Notes: generated by a model from the sequence alone, not told the origin. Shown: positions 1-9,697, counted from the stretch's first letter. The stretch is 64,000 nt of DNA from an uncultured Armatimonadota bacterium (GCA_903927345.1 CAIYMO010000031.1:62001-126000), one strand, 5' to 3'. Numbers and translations are program-made.

Positions 1-1
1 A

Positions 2-337
2 TCCGTCGTCCTTGCCTATCAAGGCGGTGCGATGATGCAACCCGCATCGGTTGGTCTAATCTTGTCGGCTTCCCAAATCCGAACAATGCAAAACACCGTG
101 ACCATCAAGGGGTTCTCACCCAACACCGAAAGCTTGGCTGCCGTCACGGTGAGCCCACAAGGTCGCAGAGGCTATAAGTTCGAAGGAGTCTCCTACCGAG
201 GCAACCAAGCGGTCGCACTCTTCTCTCGACCAACGACGACGCCTGATTCGAAATCGGAGACGTACTTGATCCGAGTTCCCCGCGGAGTCGGTTCGATCAT
301 CGTGGAAGACCTTCCGGCCAAACGCGCAACGCGCTAG
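2..337 (+). CDS. Hypothetical protein, 3' part of a CDS truncated by the window start
   Basis: Frame is open to the left window edge (SVVLAYQGGAMMQ...); stop at 335-337. Confidence 0.55.
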   Translation, partial: SVVLAYQGGAMMQPASVGLILSASQIRTMQNTVTIKGFSPNTESLAAVTVSPQGRRGYKFEGVSYRGNQAVALFSRPTTTPDSKSETYLIRVPRGVGSIIVEDLPAKRATR

Positions 338-1128
338 CGCTTCGCCAGGCCTTGGGAGTGCAAAAAGTCGCTCAGTCGCTCGCGACCAGAGAGTCCCTCG
401 TCACGTGTGCGGGCCGCATTCTTCAGCGACCACGGCATGTCTGTCGCCATGCCTTGTGATCCAAAGAACTCGGCGGCGCGGGCGTCATATTCCGCCGGAT
501 CCAACTCCGCACCATAGACTTCTTCGAACCACACCTGATCCTGCCGTAAGCGCGGCTTGATCTCGGCATGTGCCGATTCCGCCGGAGTTCCAATGCACAA
601 GCCAAAGACTGGGGCAACGTGGGATGGTAATTGAAGAAGCTGCTTGATCGTGTCCGGCTGATTCCGCAATCCGCCGATATAACAAATTCCGAAGCCCAAG
701 GACTCCGCGGCGCAAACCATTCTCTCCGCTGCTAGTGCGGCATCGATAATTGCGACCGTGTACATCTCGATGGTGTCCAGTCCGCTGGGCACTTCTCCGG
801 CGTATTCAGCGGTGCGATGAAGGTCTGCGAGAAACGCAAAGAAAAGCGGAGCTGTGAGAACCTGTTTCTGACTCCCACACGCTTCCGCAACTGCCGCTCG
901 ACGCGTAGGGTCCTTGACCGAGATGACAGACCAAGTCTGCAGATTGCTGCTTGTTGCGGCTGATTGAGCTGCGGCAACGAGGCCCTGCACCATAGAATCG
1001 GGAATCTCTTCCTCCTTGAATCGGCGAACCGATCGGTGAGTCAGTAACGAGCCAATTTCATTGAGAGAAAATCCGGCTTCGGATCCAAATCGCTTCTGCC
1101 AAGCTTCTTCGAAGGTTTCGCCAAACAT
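334..1128 (-). CDS. Nitroreductase family / NADPH-dependent oxidoreductase
   Basis: 264 aa; LLTHRSVRRFKEEEIP...AAQSAATSSNLQTWSVI and GICYIGGLRNQPD match the NfsA-like nitroreductase fold. Confidence 0.88.
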   Translation of the reverse strand: MFGETFEEAWQKRFGSEAGFSLNEIGSLLTHRSVRRFKEEEIPDSMVQGLVAAAQSAATSSNLQTWSVISVKDPTRRAAVAEACGSQKQVLTAPLFFAFLADLHRTAEYAGEVPSGLDTIEMYTVAIIDAALAAERMVCAAESLGFGICYIGGLRNQPDTIKQLLQLPSHVAPVFGLCIGTPAESAHAEIKPRLRQDQVWFEEVYGAELDPAEYDARAAEFFGSQGMATDMPWSLKNAARTRDEGLSGRERLSDFLHSQGLAKR

Positions 1129-1130
1129 GA

Positions 1131-1358
1131 CTAGCGAACGCCCTTTGCTTCGTGCTCTTTCATCCGATCCATCTCGATCTGTCGTTCCTTCTCGAGTGCT
1201 CGTTTACTCAACGCATTTCCCCAAGCCCGACCGCCATAGTACGTTGCAGCAAGGCAGAAGACAAAGAACAAGAGGGTGCCGATAAGCAGGCCAATCGCGA
1301 ATTTTTTGCCGTTGATCGGCTTCGGTGAATCAAATGTTCCCGGAATGTGTTCGCTCAT
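1131..1358 (-). CDS. Small hypothetical single-TM protein
   Basis: 75 aa with one TM segment; ATGA overlap with the upstream gene. Confidence 0.6.
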   Translation of the reverse strand: MSEHIPGTFDSPKPINGKKFAIGLLIGTLLFFVFCLAATYYGGRAWGNALSKRALEKERQIEMDRMKEHEAKGVR

Positions 1359-2101
1359 TTTTTGTCGTCCTCTAAACTTCCCTCAAATAGTTTACGCAAC
1401 CTTTCGCGCTCGGCTCTCTCCTGTTCTCGTAAAAACACGTCGTTTAGGTAAGCGTCTTCCTTTTGTTTCTGAGCTTTGGTCGGTTTAGCGTTGCCCGCAA
1501 ATGTTCTCAACTGACCATATCGAATTGGCAATCGATTCGAGGCGTACAGATAAGCCAGCAAGCAACTGATGAGCGACAGTACACCAAGAGGTAAGTTCCC
1601 GGCCCCATAGGTGACCAATACGGAAGCTACGCCGAACCATCCGATCCACTTTGCCTTGACCGGAATCAGACCGAAAATCATAACCGTCGCTTCTGGTTGC
1701 CGCGTTGCCCAAATTACGGTTAGCGCGGAGTTCGGAATCAGAATCCCGTAAAGCCGCTGTTGAAAAATGACGAACGGCAAGAGGCTTACCACGATCAGAA
1801 CCGCAAGGATCATCCCGAACCGGGCGGTCGAATGGTCCCGCTCAACTGAACCACCAATCGACAACAGCCACAACGGCAAAAAGACGAGTCCAAGCGCGCC
1901 TAGATCGTTAACCAAAGGGTAGGTCACGGCCGTCCAGAACTTGGGCAACATGGACCCGTTGAACCCAAAATTGGACACCATCAACTGTTGCGACCCAAGT
2001 GTTAGAATCGCACCCAAAAGAACGAGTCCCGTCAAACCAAGCGTGACCGGAGTTCTTCGTCCAGCATCGCCAAAGAGTGTGCCGAGTTGCGGCGTAGCCA
2101 T
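1355..2101 (-). CDS. Rhomboid/Derlin-like multi-pass membrane protein, probably not catalytic
   Basis: 248 aa; FWTAVTYPLVN, GSVERDHSTARFGMI and LIPVKAKWIGW resemble rhomboid-family proteins; no GxSG serine motif seen. Confidence 0.65.
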   Translation of the reverse strand: MATPQLGTLFGDAGRRTPVTLGLTGLVLLGAILTLGSQQLMVSNFGFNGSMLPKFWTAVTYPLVNDLGALGLVFLPLWLLSIGGSVERDHSTARFGMILAVLIVVSLLPFVIFQQRLYGILIPNSALTVIWATRQPEATVMIFGLIPVKAKWIGWFGVASVLVTYGAGNLPLGVLSLISCLLAYLYASNRLPIRYGQLRTFAGNAKPTKAQKQKEDAYLNDVFLREQERAERERLRKLFEGSLEDDKK

Positions 2102-2138
2102 ATGTTCCTATTATGGTTCAACGTCTCAATTCGCTTAT

Positions 2139-2160
2139 GATTCAGTCAAATTCCTGAATC
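2139..2160. promoter_or_regulatory. Inverted repeat GATTCAG-N8-CTGAATC, candidate operator between divergent genes
   Basis: Perfect 7-bp arms in the intergenic region upstream of the exporter leader. Confidence 0.3.
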
Positions 2161-2217
2161 TCTACTGTTTTGTGTAGTTTCATGAAACGGCACGCCGACT
2201 TTTCTCGTTAGTAAAAC

Positions 2218-2329
2218 GCGAAAGGGAGTAACCGCTCGGGCTTGCCCGAGACATGGATTCGTCAGTACGGGTGAACGCCCCGGATTCATGAGCCACCAAG
2301 AGATTGGTGCTGCGCGGTGAGACTTTTGG
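2218..2329 (+). promoter_or_regulatory. yybP-ykoY family (Mn2+-sensing) riboswitch
   Basis: AAAGGGAGUAACCG, hairpin CUCGGG-CUUG-CCCGAG, arm CAUGGAUUCGUCAGUACGGG...CCCCGGAUUCAUG, hairpin CACCAA-GAGA-UUGGUG, then GGUGAGACUUUU; same order as known yybP-ykoY aptamers (GGGGAGUAG...CGUCA...CACCGG...GCAAGACCUUU). Confidence 0.78.
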
Positions 2330-2381
2330 GGGGCGAAACAGCCTGTTTGTTTCGTCACATCTTGTTGAGGTCGCCCACTAG

Positions 2382-3767
2382 TTGAATCTATCTTTTCTTG
2401 CTGCCGTACTCAATGTGCTGAATCCGTCTCAGGCAAATCTGAATCTAGATGCTGTCTTAAGAGATGTTGACCGAGCATTTCCAAAGCTCATGGCAACCCG
2501 ACTTGAAGCGGCGGTTGCACGAGCCAAGAGCCAAGAAAAGCGCGGAGCATTCGATCCAGTGCTGTCTTTCGATACCGAGTTCTTACGATACAACTCGTCA
2601 AGTGACCCCGGCAAGGCAAAGACGACCTCGATGTCTGACGCCGTCGTCGAAGTCCTCGACCGAAGCGGTGTCAAGTTCTCCGTTGGCGGCAGGCTCAACC
2701 GTGGCGCAGTAAAATCTCCCGCCTCCTTTACTGGCTCATCCGGGGAGTACTTCGTCTCGGCAAAGATCCCTCTACTGAGAGACCGGATCAATAACGCCAA
2801 AACTGTCGCCGAACAACAAGCCCTCCTCGGCGAGCCAATTGCCGACCAGTTCATCCGCGAAGCGCAGCTTGGACTCTTCGAAAAAGCCGGAGCCGCATAC
2901 TGGGAACTCGTCGGCGCCAAAGCCAAGCTGGATGTCGCGGCAAGACTTCTCAAAGTAGCAACCGACCGAGCCGAATACATCCGAGAGCGAATTGCAAAAG
3001 GAGCAAATCCTCCGATCGACCAGCAGGAAGCCAACGCCGAGGTTGCCCGGCGGCAAGGCGGGTTGGACAAGGCAGAGCGTGACGTCCAAAAGGCGGAGAT
3101 CAAACTCGGTCTTTACCGCTGGCGAGAGGATGGTTCCACAATCGATGTCTCACGAACTCAGGTCAATGTCTCAGACTTGGAAGGTCGTTCAGCTGTTGTT
3201 GACGCCAAGAAGGCCCGAGACACCGCCACCCAAGATCGCCCAGAACTACTCGCTCTCCGACTGAGCCAGCAAGTACTGGGTCTAGAACTCGGTCTTGCGC
3301 AAAACGATCGGAAGCCGGGACTCGATTTGGTTATTGGCCCAGGCCTTGATCTTGGGGCCGATTCGATCGGAAACACGATGAAGGCCGGCGTGTTCTACAC
3401 AATTCCGTTACGGCAGAACTCCGCCGACGGTCGGATCAATGCCACTAAGTCCAAGCTCCAGAAACTGGACTTGGAATACAAGCAGCTTGAGCGAGCGGTC
3501 CAGATCGAGGTCAACGACGCCCTCTCGGCCCTCGCTCAAACTGAAAAACGAGTCGGTGCTGCTGTCGAAGAGGTCGCGGCGAACTTAGCCGTCGAAGAGG
3601 GAGAAAAAATCAAGTTTCTAGAAGGTGCAAGCACCCTGTTCCTCGTCAACCAACGAGAACGAGCACGGGCAGAATCGGAGTCAAGGCTAATCGAGGTCAA
3701 AGTTGAGCTTCAGCTCGCTCGACTTGCCTTACTTGCCTCGACCGCACAGCTAGGAGGTGCCAAATGA
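2382..3767 (+). CDS. TolC family outer membrane efflux protein
   Basis: 461 aa, TTG start, signal-like N-terminus, long coiled-coil OEP pattern; first gene of a TolC/ABC/HlyD operon. Confidence 0.85.
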   Translation: MNLSFLAAVLNVLNPSQANLNLDAVLRDVDRAFPKLMATRLEAAVARAKSQEKRGAFDPVLSFDTEFLRYNSSSDPGKAKTTSMSDAVVEVLDRSGVKFSVGGRLNRGAVKSPASFTGSSGEYFVSAKIPLLRDRINNAKTVAEQQALLGEPIADQFIREAQLGLFEKAGAAYWELVGAKAKLDVAARLLKVATDRAEYIRERIAKGANPPIDQQEANAEVARRQGGLDKAERDVQKAEIKLGLYRWREDGSTIDVSRTQVNVSDLEGRSAVVDAKKARDTATQDRPELLALRLSQQVLGLELGLAQNDRKPGLDLVIGPGLDLGADSIGNTMKAGVFYTIPLRQNSADGRINATKSKLQKLDLEYKQLERAVQIEVNDALSALAQTEKRVGAAVEEVAANLAVEEGEKIKFLEGASTLFLVNQRERARAESESRLIEVKVELQLARLALLASTAQLGGAK

Positions 3768-5518
3768 TCAAAGTCTCGCCATTGAAACGCGTAGGGAATC
3801 TGTTGGTTCATGAACGGAGCGAGCTCTGGGTCCTCCTGACATACACAATCACCCTGGTCATCTTCTCGTTGCTCATTCCGTTAGCGATGAACGCGTTGGT
3901 GAACTCAGTCGCAGCTGGTCTCTTCGTTCAGCCGGTTGTGATCCTGGCCCTCCTCGTCTTTGGCGCGCTCTTTATGGGCGGTGTCATGCAGATGATGCAA
4001 CTCAACTTAGTTGAGGCGATTCAACAGCGGATCTTTGCCGAAAATGCAATGAAGATCGCCGACGTACTTGCCCGAGCATGTCCCCGAAGTCTCCGCGCCG
4101 AGTACATCCCCGAACTCGTCAATCGCTTCTTTGACGTTCTCACTGTCCAAAAGGCGGTTGCGAAGCTGCTTGTCGACGGCGCGACTGCGGTTGTCCAAGC
4201 CGTCCTCGGTCTTGCCATTCTGGGCTTTTATAGCCCTGGTCTTTTGCTTCTTGACTTGATCCTCATTGTTGGACTTCTGGTGATCACGGTTGTCTTTGGT
4301 GCAGGCGGGCTCCGAACGTCGATTGTTGAGTCGAAAGAGAAGTATCACGTCGCGGATTGGCTCGAAGACATCGCGCGCTGCAATGTCTCTCTCAAAGTCC
4401 ACGGTAATCGAGACTATCTAACTCACCGAGCGGACGATTCTGTTCTGCGATACATCAAGCAACGGCAACAACACTACGCCGTCACGATTCGGCAGGCCGG
4501 TAGCTTCTACTTCTTCCAAGCTGTCGTACAAGCATCCGCCCTCGCAGGTGGAGGTTGGCAAGTGATCAACGGCGAGCTCACTCTGGGACAACTCGTCGCC
4601 GCTCAGATTATCATCACCACAGTTCTTGCCGCGCTTGAAAAGCTCGTCCGGCAGTCGGACGTATTCTTTGATCTCCTCACGGGCCTCGATAAGGTTGGTC
4701 ACGTCGCCGACATCGAAACCGAACGCACTGGCGGCAGAGAACTCCCCCATCCTGATCAATCCAAGGGCCTCGAAGTGATCTGCCGGAACGTTCGATTCCA
4801 CTATGATGCTCTCAACCCCATTCTCAATGGAATCGATCTGATTCTGAACGCTGGCGAGCGAGTCTCTCTAGTCGGAGCAAGTGGTGCGGGCAAGAGCACC
4901 CTCGGAGCGCTACTCTGTGGCCTCGACGACCCCTCTCATGGAACCATCGAACTCGACGGCGTTGAGTCAAGAACCCTGTCTCTCGACTCACTCAGAAGCC
5001 ACGTCTCCATGATCGGCTACGAAAACGAACTATTCGACGGGACCATCGAAGAGAATATCCTGGTCGGTCGCGAGCACATCTCACCGCAAGATGTCCGATG
5101 GGCGCTAGACGTATCGCAGCTCACTGACGAACTCTCCGAAATGCCCGATGGCCTACGAACCAAGGTGATTTCGATGGGCAAAAACCTCTCTCGAGGTCAA
5201 GTGCAACGGCTCCTCATTGCGCGAGCAATTGTCGGTCGCCCTCGGCTTCTCATCCTCGACGAAGCGTTCACCGGGATTGACGAGCGCCAAACTCTGAAAA
5301 TCCTCGACGCGATCTTCAAGGAGTCCAATCATTGGACGATTATCGATATCTCACACGACCCTGAGGTGGTTCTCCGGTCCGACAAAATATATGTGCTCCA
5401 AGATGGCATTATCATGGAGGCGGGTCAGGCTCTTCAACTGTCGAACAACGAGTTTGGCTCGTTCTGCCAGCTGTTCCCCAGGCTCAGCCGCCAAATCCGA
5501 ATGGGAGGTGCGAACTAA
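3764..5518 (+). CDS. ABC transporter, fused permease/ATP-binding (type I secretion/exporter type)
   Basis: 584 aa; Walker A GASGAGKST, signature LSRGQ, Walker B RLLILDEAF; ATGA overlap with the TolC gene. Confidence 0.9.
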   Translation: MIKVSPLKRVGNLLVHERSELWVLLTYTITLVIFSLLIPLAMNALVNSVAAGLFVQPVVILALLVFGALFMGGVMQMMQLNLVEAIQQRIFAENAMKIADVLARACPRSLRAEYIPELVNRFFDVLTVQKAVAKLLVDGATAVVQAVLGLAILGFYSPGLLLLDLILIVGLLVITVVFGAGGLRTSIVESKEKYHVADWLEDIARCNVSLKVHGNRDYLTHRADDSVLRYIKQRQQHYAVTIRQAGSFYFFQAVVQASALAGGGWQVINGELTLGQLVAAQIIITTVLAALEKLVRQSDVFFDLLTGLDKVGHVADIETERTGGRELPHPDQSKGLEVICRNVRFHYDALNPILNGIDLILNAGERVSLVGASGAGKSTLGALLCGLDDPSHGTIELDGVESRTLSLDSLRSHVSMIGYENELFDGTIEENILVGREHISPQDVRWALDVSQLTDELSEMPDGLRTKVISMGKNLSRGQVQRLLIARAIVGRPRLLILDEAFTGIDERQTLKILDAIFKESNHWTIIDISHDPEVVLRSDKIYVLQDGIIMEAGQALQLSNNEFGSFCQLFPRLSRQIRMGGAN

Positions 5519-7150
5519 ATGCGACGCGCGTTAAAGGAAGTTAGGTCAAAGTCGTCAGGAAAGCGAATTGCCCGAGTAATCCTGTTCCTTCTGGTGCTCT
5601 CAATTCTCATCCTGTGGCTTGTGCCCTGGCAGCAAACCATTGTGGGAGGGGGGCAAGTCTCGGTCTTCAACCCCGCCTTTCGGCCCCAAACGATTGAAGC
5701 CCAGATTCCCGGAAGGATCGTCAAATGGAACGTATCCGAAGGACAGTTTGTCAAGGAAGGGGACGTCTTAGCGGAGATCGAAGACATTGATCAAAAATTC
5801 CTCGATCCAGAAATCGAGCAGAGAATGTCCGGTCAGCAATCGGCCCTCACTCAGAGCCAAGAGTCCGAATCAGCCCGAATCGCTCGCATCACCTCGCAGG
5901 TCGGCGAAGTTCGCTCCTCTAAGATTCAGCAGCTCAAGAACGCTAACGAGCGCATTAGCCAAGCCGAGAACCGACTGAAGGCATCAAAAGCAGCGCAGGC
6001 TCAAGCTGAGCAGAACCTTAAGGCCTTCATCAAAGTCGCAAAGGCTTCTGCAGAGCAACGAAAGCTCCAAGCCCAAGATATCGTCCGCCAAAATGAGCAA
6101 CTGTTGATCACAGCCCGGCAACAATTCGAAGTTGAGAAGAAAAACTTCGACCGAGTTTCATACTTGGCGAGCAAGGGCCTCGAATCCACCCGAAACTTTG
6201 AACTTGCTGAAGCGAGCCAAGTCGCCGCCCAAGCCCGGGTTAAGCAACTTGAAGAGACCGTTGCCGCAGCAAAGCGGACAGTCGCCCTCGGCGCGCTCGG
6301 CCAAGACCAAGCTGAAATCGACATCGCGCGTCAACGCGAAGCGGTAACCCAGGCAAAAGAAGGCGTCCTCGCGGCAGATCGGGATGTCTCCATCGCAAAG
6401 AATGATCTCGTCCGAATCGAGAACGATGCAAGCGCCACCATCGCGAGCCTAGAGGCCTCCCTGCAAAGCGCAGAGAGCACGAGAGCCAAAGCCTCCTCTG
6501 ATCTCGAAAAGATCAAACTGGAATCGGCTAACGTAACCGGTCGACGCAACCAAGCGCAAATCAAAGCCCCTGCCTCTGGACGATTGATCAATATCGCCCG
6601 GTTCGGCGCAGGTTCAACGGTAAAAGCTGGTGATGTCCTTGCCACGATCGCCCCCGAAACGAAAGATCGTATCGTCGAGATGTTGGTTACCGACAACGAC
6701 GTGCGCTTCATCAGTCTCGGACGCCCTGTCCGGCTGCAGTTCGCCGGATACCCTGCAGTTCAGTTCTCAGGCGCTCCCGGAGTCTCTGTCGGTACCTTCG
6801 GTGGAACGGTCCAATTCATCGACCCCGTCGACGACGGATCCTCGCGATTCCGGGTCCTGGTCAAAGAAGCTCAGCACGTGTTGCCGGGTGGAAAGAAAGA
6901 TGGTCCCTGGCCCCCCTCTGAAAATCTGCGCCCTGGCGCCGAAGCCGTCGGATGGATCATGCTCGATACTGTCCCACTTGGCTTCGAACTCTGGCGACAG
7001 TTCAACAACTTCCCGCCGAGAATTCCAAAGGGTGACCCGTTGCTCGGAAAGGCCGGAAAGAAGGAAAGCACGGACCAAAAGGTCAAAGTCGACAAGGAAG
7101 ACAAAGCCGACTACCTCAGCCCAACCATCAAGGTGAAGGTAAAGCGATAA
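5519..7150 (+). CDS. HlyD family periplasmic adaptor (membrane fusion protein)
   Basis: 543 aa; N-terminal TM, lipoyl/barrel-sandwich halves (EAQIPGRIVKWNVSEGQFVKEGDVLAEI ... IKAPASGRLINIARFGAGSTVKAGDVLATI) around a long coiled coil. Confidence 0.9.
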   Translation: MRRALKEVRSKSSGKRIARVILFLLVLSILILWLVPWQQTIVGGGQVSVFNPAFRPQTIEAQIPGRIVKWNVSEGQFVKEGDVLAEIEDIDQKFLDPEIEQRMSGQQSALTQSQESESARIARITSQVGEVRSSKIQQLKNANERISQAENRLKASKAAQAQAEQNLKAFIKVAKASAEQRKLQAQDIVRQNEQLLITARQQFEVEKKNFDRVSYLASKGLESTRNFELAEASQVAAQARVKQLEETVAAAKRTVALGALGQDQAEIDIARQREAVTQAKEGVLAADRDVSIAKNDLVRIENDASATIASLEASLQSAESTRAKASSDLEKIKLESANVTGRRNQAQIKAPASGRLINIARFGAGSTVKAGDVLATIAPETKDRIVEMLVTDNDVRFISLGRPVRLQFAGYPAVQFSGAPGVSVGTFGGTVQFIDPVDDGSSRFRVLVKEAQHVLPGGKKDGPWPPSENLRPGAEAVGWIMLDTVPLGFELWRQFNNFPPRIPKGDPLLGKAGKKESTDQKVKVDKEDKADYLSPTIKVKVKR

Positions 7151-7153
7151 ACT
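7148..7153 (+). promoter_or_regulatory. -10-like TAAACT, 6 nt before queC ATG; overlaps the HlyD TAA stop
   Basis: TAAACT-AATCGC-ATG. Confidence 0.5.
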
Positions 7154-7159
7154 AATCGC

Positions 7160-7852
7160 ATGGCTCGTTGTGCGGTAGTTCTTCTTTCAGGCGGACTCGA
7201 TTCCGCCACCGCTCTCTCTATCGCAAGAGCAGAGGGGTTCGAAACCTACGCGATGTCGTTTGACTATGGGCAACGACATCGCGTAGAGCTCCAACTCGCT
7301 GGCGAGCAAGCACGCCTTCAAAAGGCATCGAAGCACATCTCGGTCATGATTGACCTCCGCCAGTTCGGTGGCTCGGCCCTCACCGACGCGATGGAAGTCC
7401 CCAAGGACCGGAGTGAATCCGAGATGGAATCGGAAATCCCGATCACCTATGTCCCTGCCCGAAACACCGTCTTCCTCTCCTATGCCCTCGCATGGGCAGA
7501 GGTGCTGGGTGCGCTCGACATCTTCATCGGCGTCAACGCAGTTGACTACTCTGGCTACCCAGACTGCCGACCGGAGTTCATCTCTGCCTACGAAGAGATG
7601 GCGAATCTAGCTACCAAGGCCGGAGTCGAAGGAAAAGGCCTCACCATCCATACCCCGCTAATCGACCTTAGAAAATCTGAAATCATCGCCACGGGCCTAG
7701 CGAAAGGTGTCGATTACTCCCTCACCTCAAGTTGTTACGATCCTTCACCCGAAGGGAAGCCCTGCCGTCGCTGCGATTCTTGCCAAATACGAGAAAAGGG
7801 ATTCGCTATGCTCGGCCTCACAGACCCCCTGGTGAAAAAATTTGAAGGTTAA
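7160..7852 (+). CDS. queC: 7-cyano-7-deazaguanine synthase QueC
   Basis: 230 aa; [16 protein letters not shown]-loop, [11 protein letters not shown]-terminal CxxCxxC zinc motif ([17 protein letters not shown]). Confidence 0.96.
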   Translation: MARCAVVLLSGGLDSATALSIARAEGFETYAMSFDYGQRHRVELQLAGEQARLQKASKHISVMIDLRQFGGSALTDAMEVPKDRSESEMESEIPITYVPARNTVFLSYALAWAEVLGALDIFIGVNAVDYSGYPDCRPEFISAYEEMANLATKAGVEGKGLTIHTPLIDLRKSEIIATGLAKGVDYSLTSSCYDPSPEGKPCRRCDSCQIREKGFAMLGLTDPLVKKFEG

Positions 7853-8528
7853 GGTCTCCGAGATCTTCCACTCCGTTCAAGGCGAAGGTCTCCTCGCCGG
7901 AGTCCCATCGACCTTCGTCCGCCTCTCCGGCTGCAATCTCCGCTGCACTTGGTGTGACACGCCCTACGCCAGCTGGAACCCCGAAGGCGACAGCATGGAA
8001 GCGAACGAGATCGTCGACAGAATTGTCGAAGGTGGTCTCAACCACGTCGTCCTGACCGGCGGCGAGCCCATGCTGTTCGAGGCAACCGAACTCATCTCCC
8101 AAGCCTGCCACGACCTCGGCAAGCACGTCACTATCGAAACCGCCGGAACAATCAGTCGAAAAGTTCACTGCGACCTGATGTCGATCAGCCCAAAGCTTAA
8201 GAACTCTGTTCCTACCGAATCTCCAGATTGGGCATCGCGACACGATCAGCTCCGCATCCAAATTCCCGTGCTTGCCCAGCTCCTCAACGACTTCGATCAC
8301 CAACTCAAATTCGTTGTAACAAGCGCCACAGACCTCCTCGAAATCGATCAAATTCTGGAGCAACTGCCCCCCATCCAGCCCTCCAGAGTCCTCGTCATGC
8401 CCGAGGGTCGCGATTCCCAGAAGCTGTGGCAAAGCGCGCGCGAGCTTGTCCCGCTTGTTATGGAGCGCAATTGGCGCCTAGCCCCCCGGATGCAGATCGA
8501 CCTCTTCGGGGACACGAAAGGAACCTAA
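7842..8528 (+). CDS. queE: 7-carboxy-7-deazaguanine synthase QueE (radical SAM)
   Basis: 228 aa, TTG start; [38 protein letters not shown]. Confidence 0.96.
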   Translation: MKVKVSEIFHSVQGEGLLAGVPSTFVRLSGCNLRCTWCDTPYASWNPEGDSMEANEIVDRIVEGGLNHVVLTGGEPMLFEATELISQACHDLGKHVTIETAGTISRKVHCDLMSISPKLKNSVPTESPDWASRHDQLRIQIPVLAQLLNDFDHQLKFVVTSATDLLEIDQILEQLPPIQPSRVLVMPEGRDSQKLWQSARELVPLVMERNWRLAPRMQIDLFGDTKGT

Positions 8529-8551
8529 ACGGGTACCATTATGGTTCCGAA

Positions 8552-9697
8552 ATGAAGATTTACACCTCCGAGAGCGTGAGCATTGGCCACCCGGACAAAG
8601 TAGCCGACCAGATTTCCGACGCCCTCCTCGACGAGTTCCTAAAAAAAGACCCGAAGAGCCGCGTTGCTGTCGAAACGATGATGGCCCACGGCGTCGCCAT
8701 CGTTTCCGGCGAAGTCTCGACCACAGCTTACGTGAACGTTCAGGATGTGGTTCGACGAACGATCAAAGAAATCGGCTACACCAGCACCGCAGTCGGCTTT
8801 GACGGCGACAACTGTGGTGTCCTCGTTGCCATCCAAGGCCAGTCGGAGGATATCGCCCAAGGCGTTGACACCGGCGGCGCAGGCGACCAGGGAATGATGT
8901 TCGGTTACGCAACCAACGAAACCGACGAACTGATGCCCCTGCCCATCACCATTGCCCACGCAATCATGCGCAAGGCAGTCGAAGTTCGACGAAACAATCC
9001 GAAGCTCGGTCTGCGACCTGACGCAAAGAGCCAAGTTTCCGTCATCTACGAAAACGACAAGCCGGTCTCCATCGACACCGTCGTTGTTTCGCACCAGCAC
9101 GATGACGTTGACGTTCTCGGAATCGAAATTCCTCAAGAGGAAATTCAGCGACGCGTGCAGGAGTTCATAATCCAGCCCGTCCTTGAAGAGTACAAGCGGT
9201 TCATCACCAAGGATATCACCTACCACATCAACCCAACCGGTCGATTCGTTAAGGGTGGCCCAGCAGGTGACACCGGTCTCACCGGACGAAAAATCATCGT
9301 CGACACCTACGGCGGAATGGCTCCCCACGGCGGTGGCGCGTTCAGCGGAAAGGACCCCACAAAGGTCGACCGATCGGCTGCCTACGTTGCGCGCTTCCTT
9401 GCTAAGAACATCGTCGCTGCCGGCCTTGCCGAGCGAGCCGTCGTTCAGCTTGCCTACGCAATCGGTGTCGCCCAGCCAGTCGCGGTAAACGTCGATACCT
9501 TCGGCACCGAGACCATCGATCCAAACGAGATCATTAAGCGAGTTCGAGATAAGGATCGATTCGATCTCTCGCCAGAAGGGATTAAGAACGAACTCGACCT
9601 GCTTAATGTGACCTACCGTCCAACAGCAATGAACGGCCACTTCGGCAACAGCGCCTTCCCATGGGAAAGCACGAAGGCTGTTTCCAGGCTCAAGTAA
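8552..9697 (+). CDS. metK: S-adenosylmethionine synthetase
   Basis: Starts [41 protein letters not shown] and [16 protein letters not shown] motifs; the longer ORF from 8228 is an upstream overextension. Confidence 0.97.
   Translation: MKIYTSESVSIGHPDKVADQISDALLDEFLKKDPKSRVAVETMMAHGVAIVSGEVSTTAYVNVQDVVRRTIKEIGYTSTAVGFDGDNCGVLVAIQGQSEDIAQGVDTGGAGDQGMMFGYATNETDELMPLPITIAHAIMRKAVEVRRNNPKLGLRPDAKSQVSVIYENDKPVSIDTVVVSHQHDDVDVLGIEIPQEEIQRRVQEFIIQPVLEEYKRFITKDITYHINPTGRFVKGGPAGDTGLTGRKIIVDTYGGMAPHGGGAFSGKDPTKVDRSAAYVARFLAKNIVAAGLAERAVVQLAYAIGVAQPVAVNVDTFGTETIDPNEIIKRVRDKDRFDLSPEGIKNELDLLNVTYRPTAMNGHFGNSAFPWESTKAVSRLK

Noticed and set aside
2429-3103. 224-aa minus-strand ORF opposite the TolC gene
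   Set aside because: Ser/Arg/Ala-rich antisense translation of the TolC gene without recognisable domains.
5519-7150. Repetitive coiled-coil sequence in HlyD as a tandem DNA repeat
   Set aside because: Ordinary heptad-rich Ala/Gln/Glu coiled coil of a membrane fusion protein, not a DNA repeat.
8228-8551. N-terminal extension of the metK ORF
   Set aside because: Overlaps queE out of frame with low-complexity Arg/Pro sequence; canonical MetK starts at 8552.
8639-9640. 333-aa ORF on the minus strand opposite metK
   Set aside because: Shadow ORF antisense to a clearly recognised metK; no recognisable domain.
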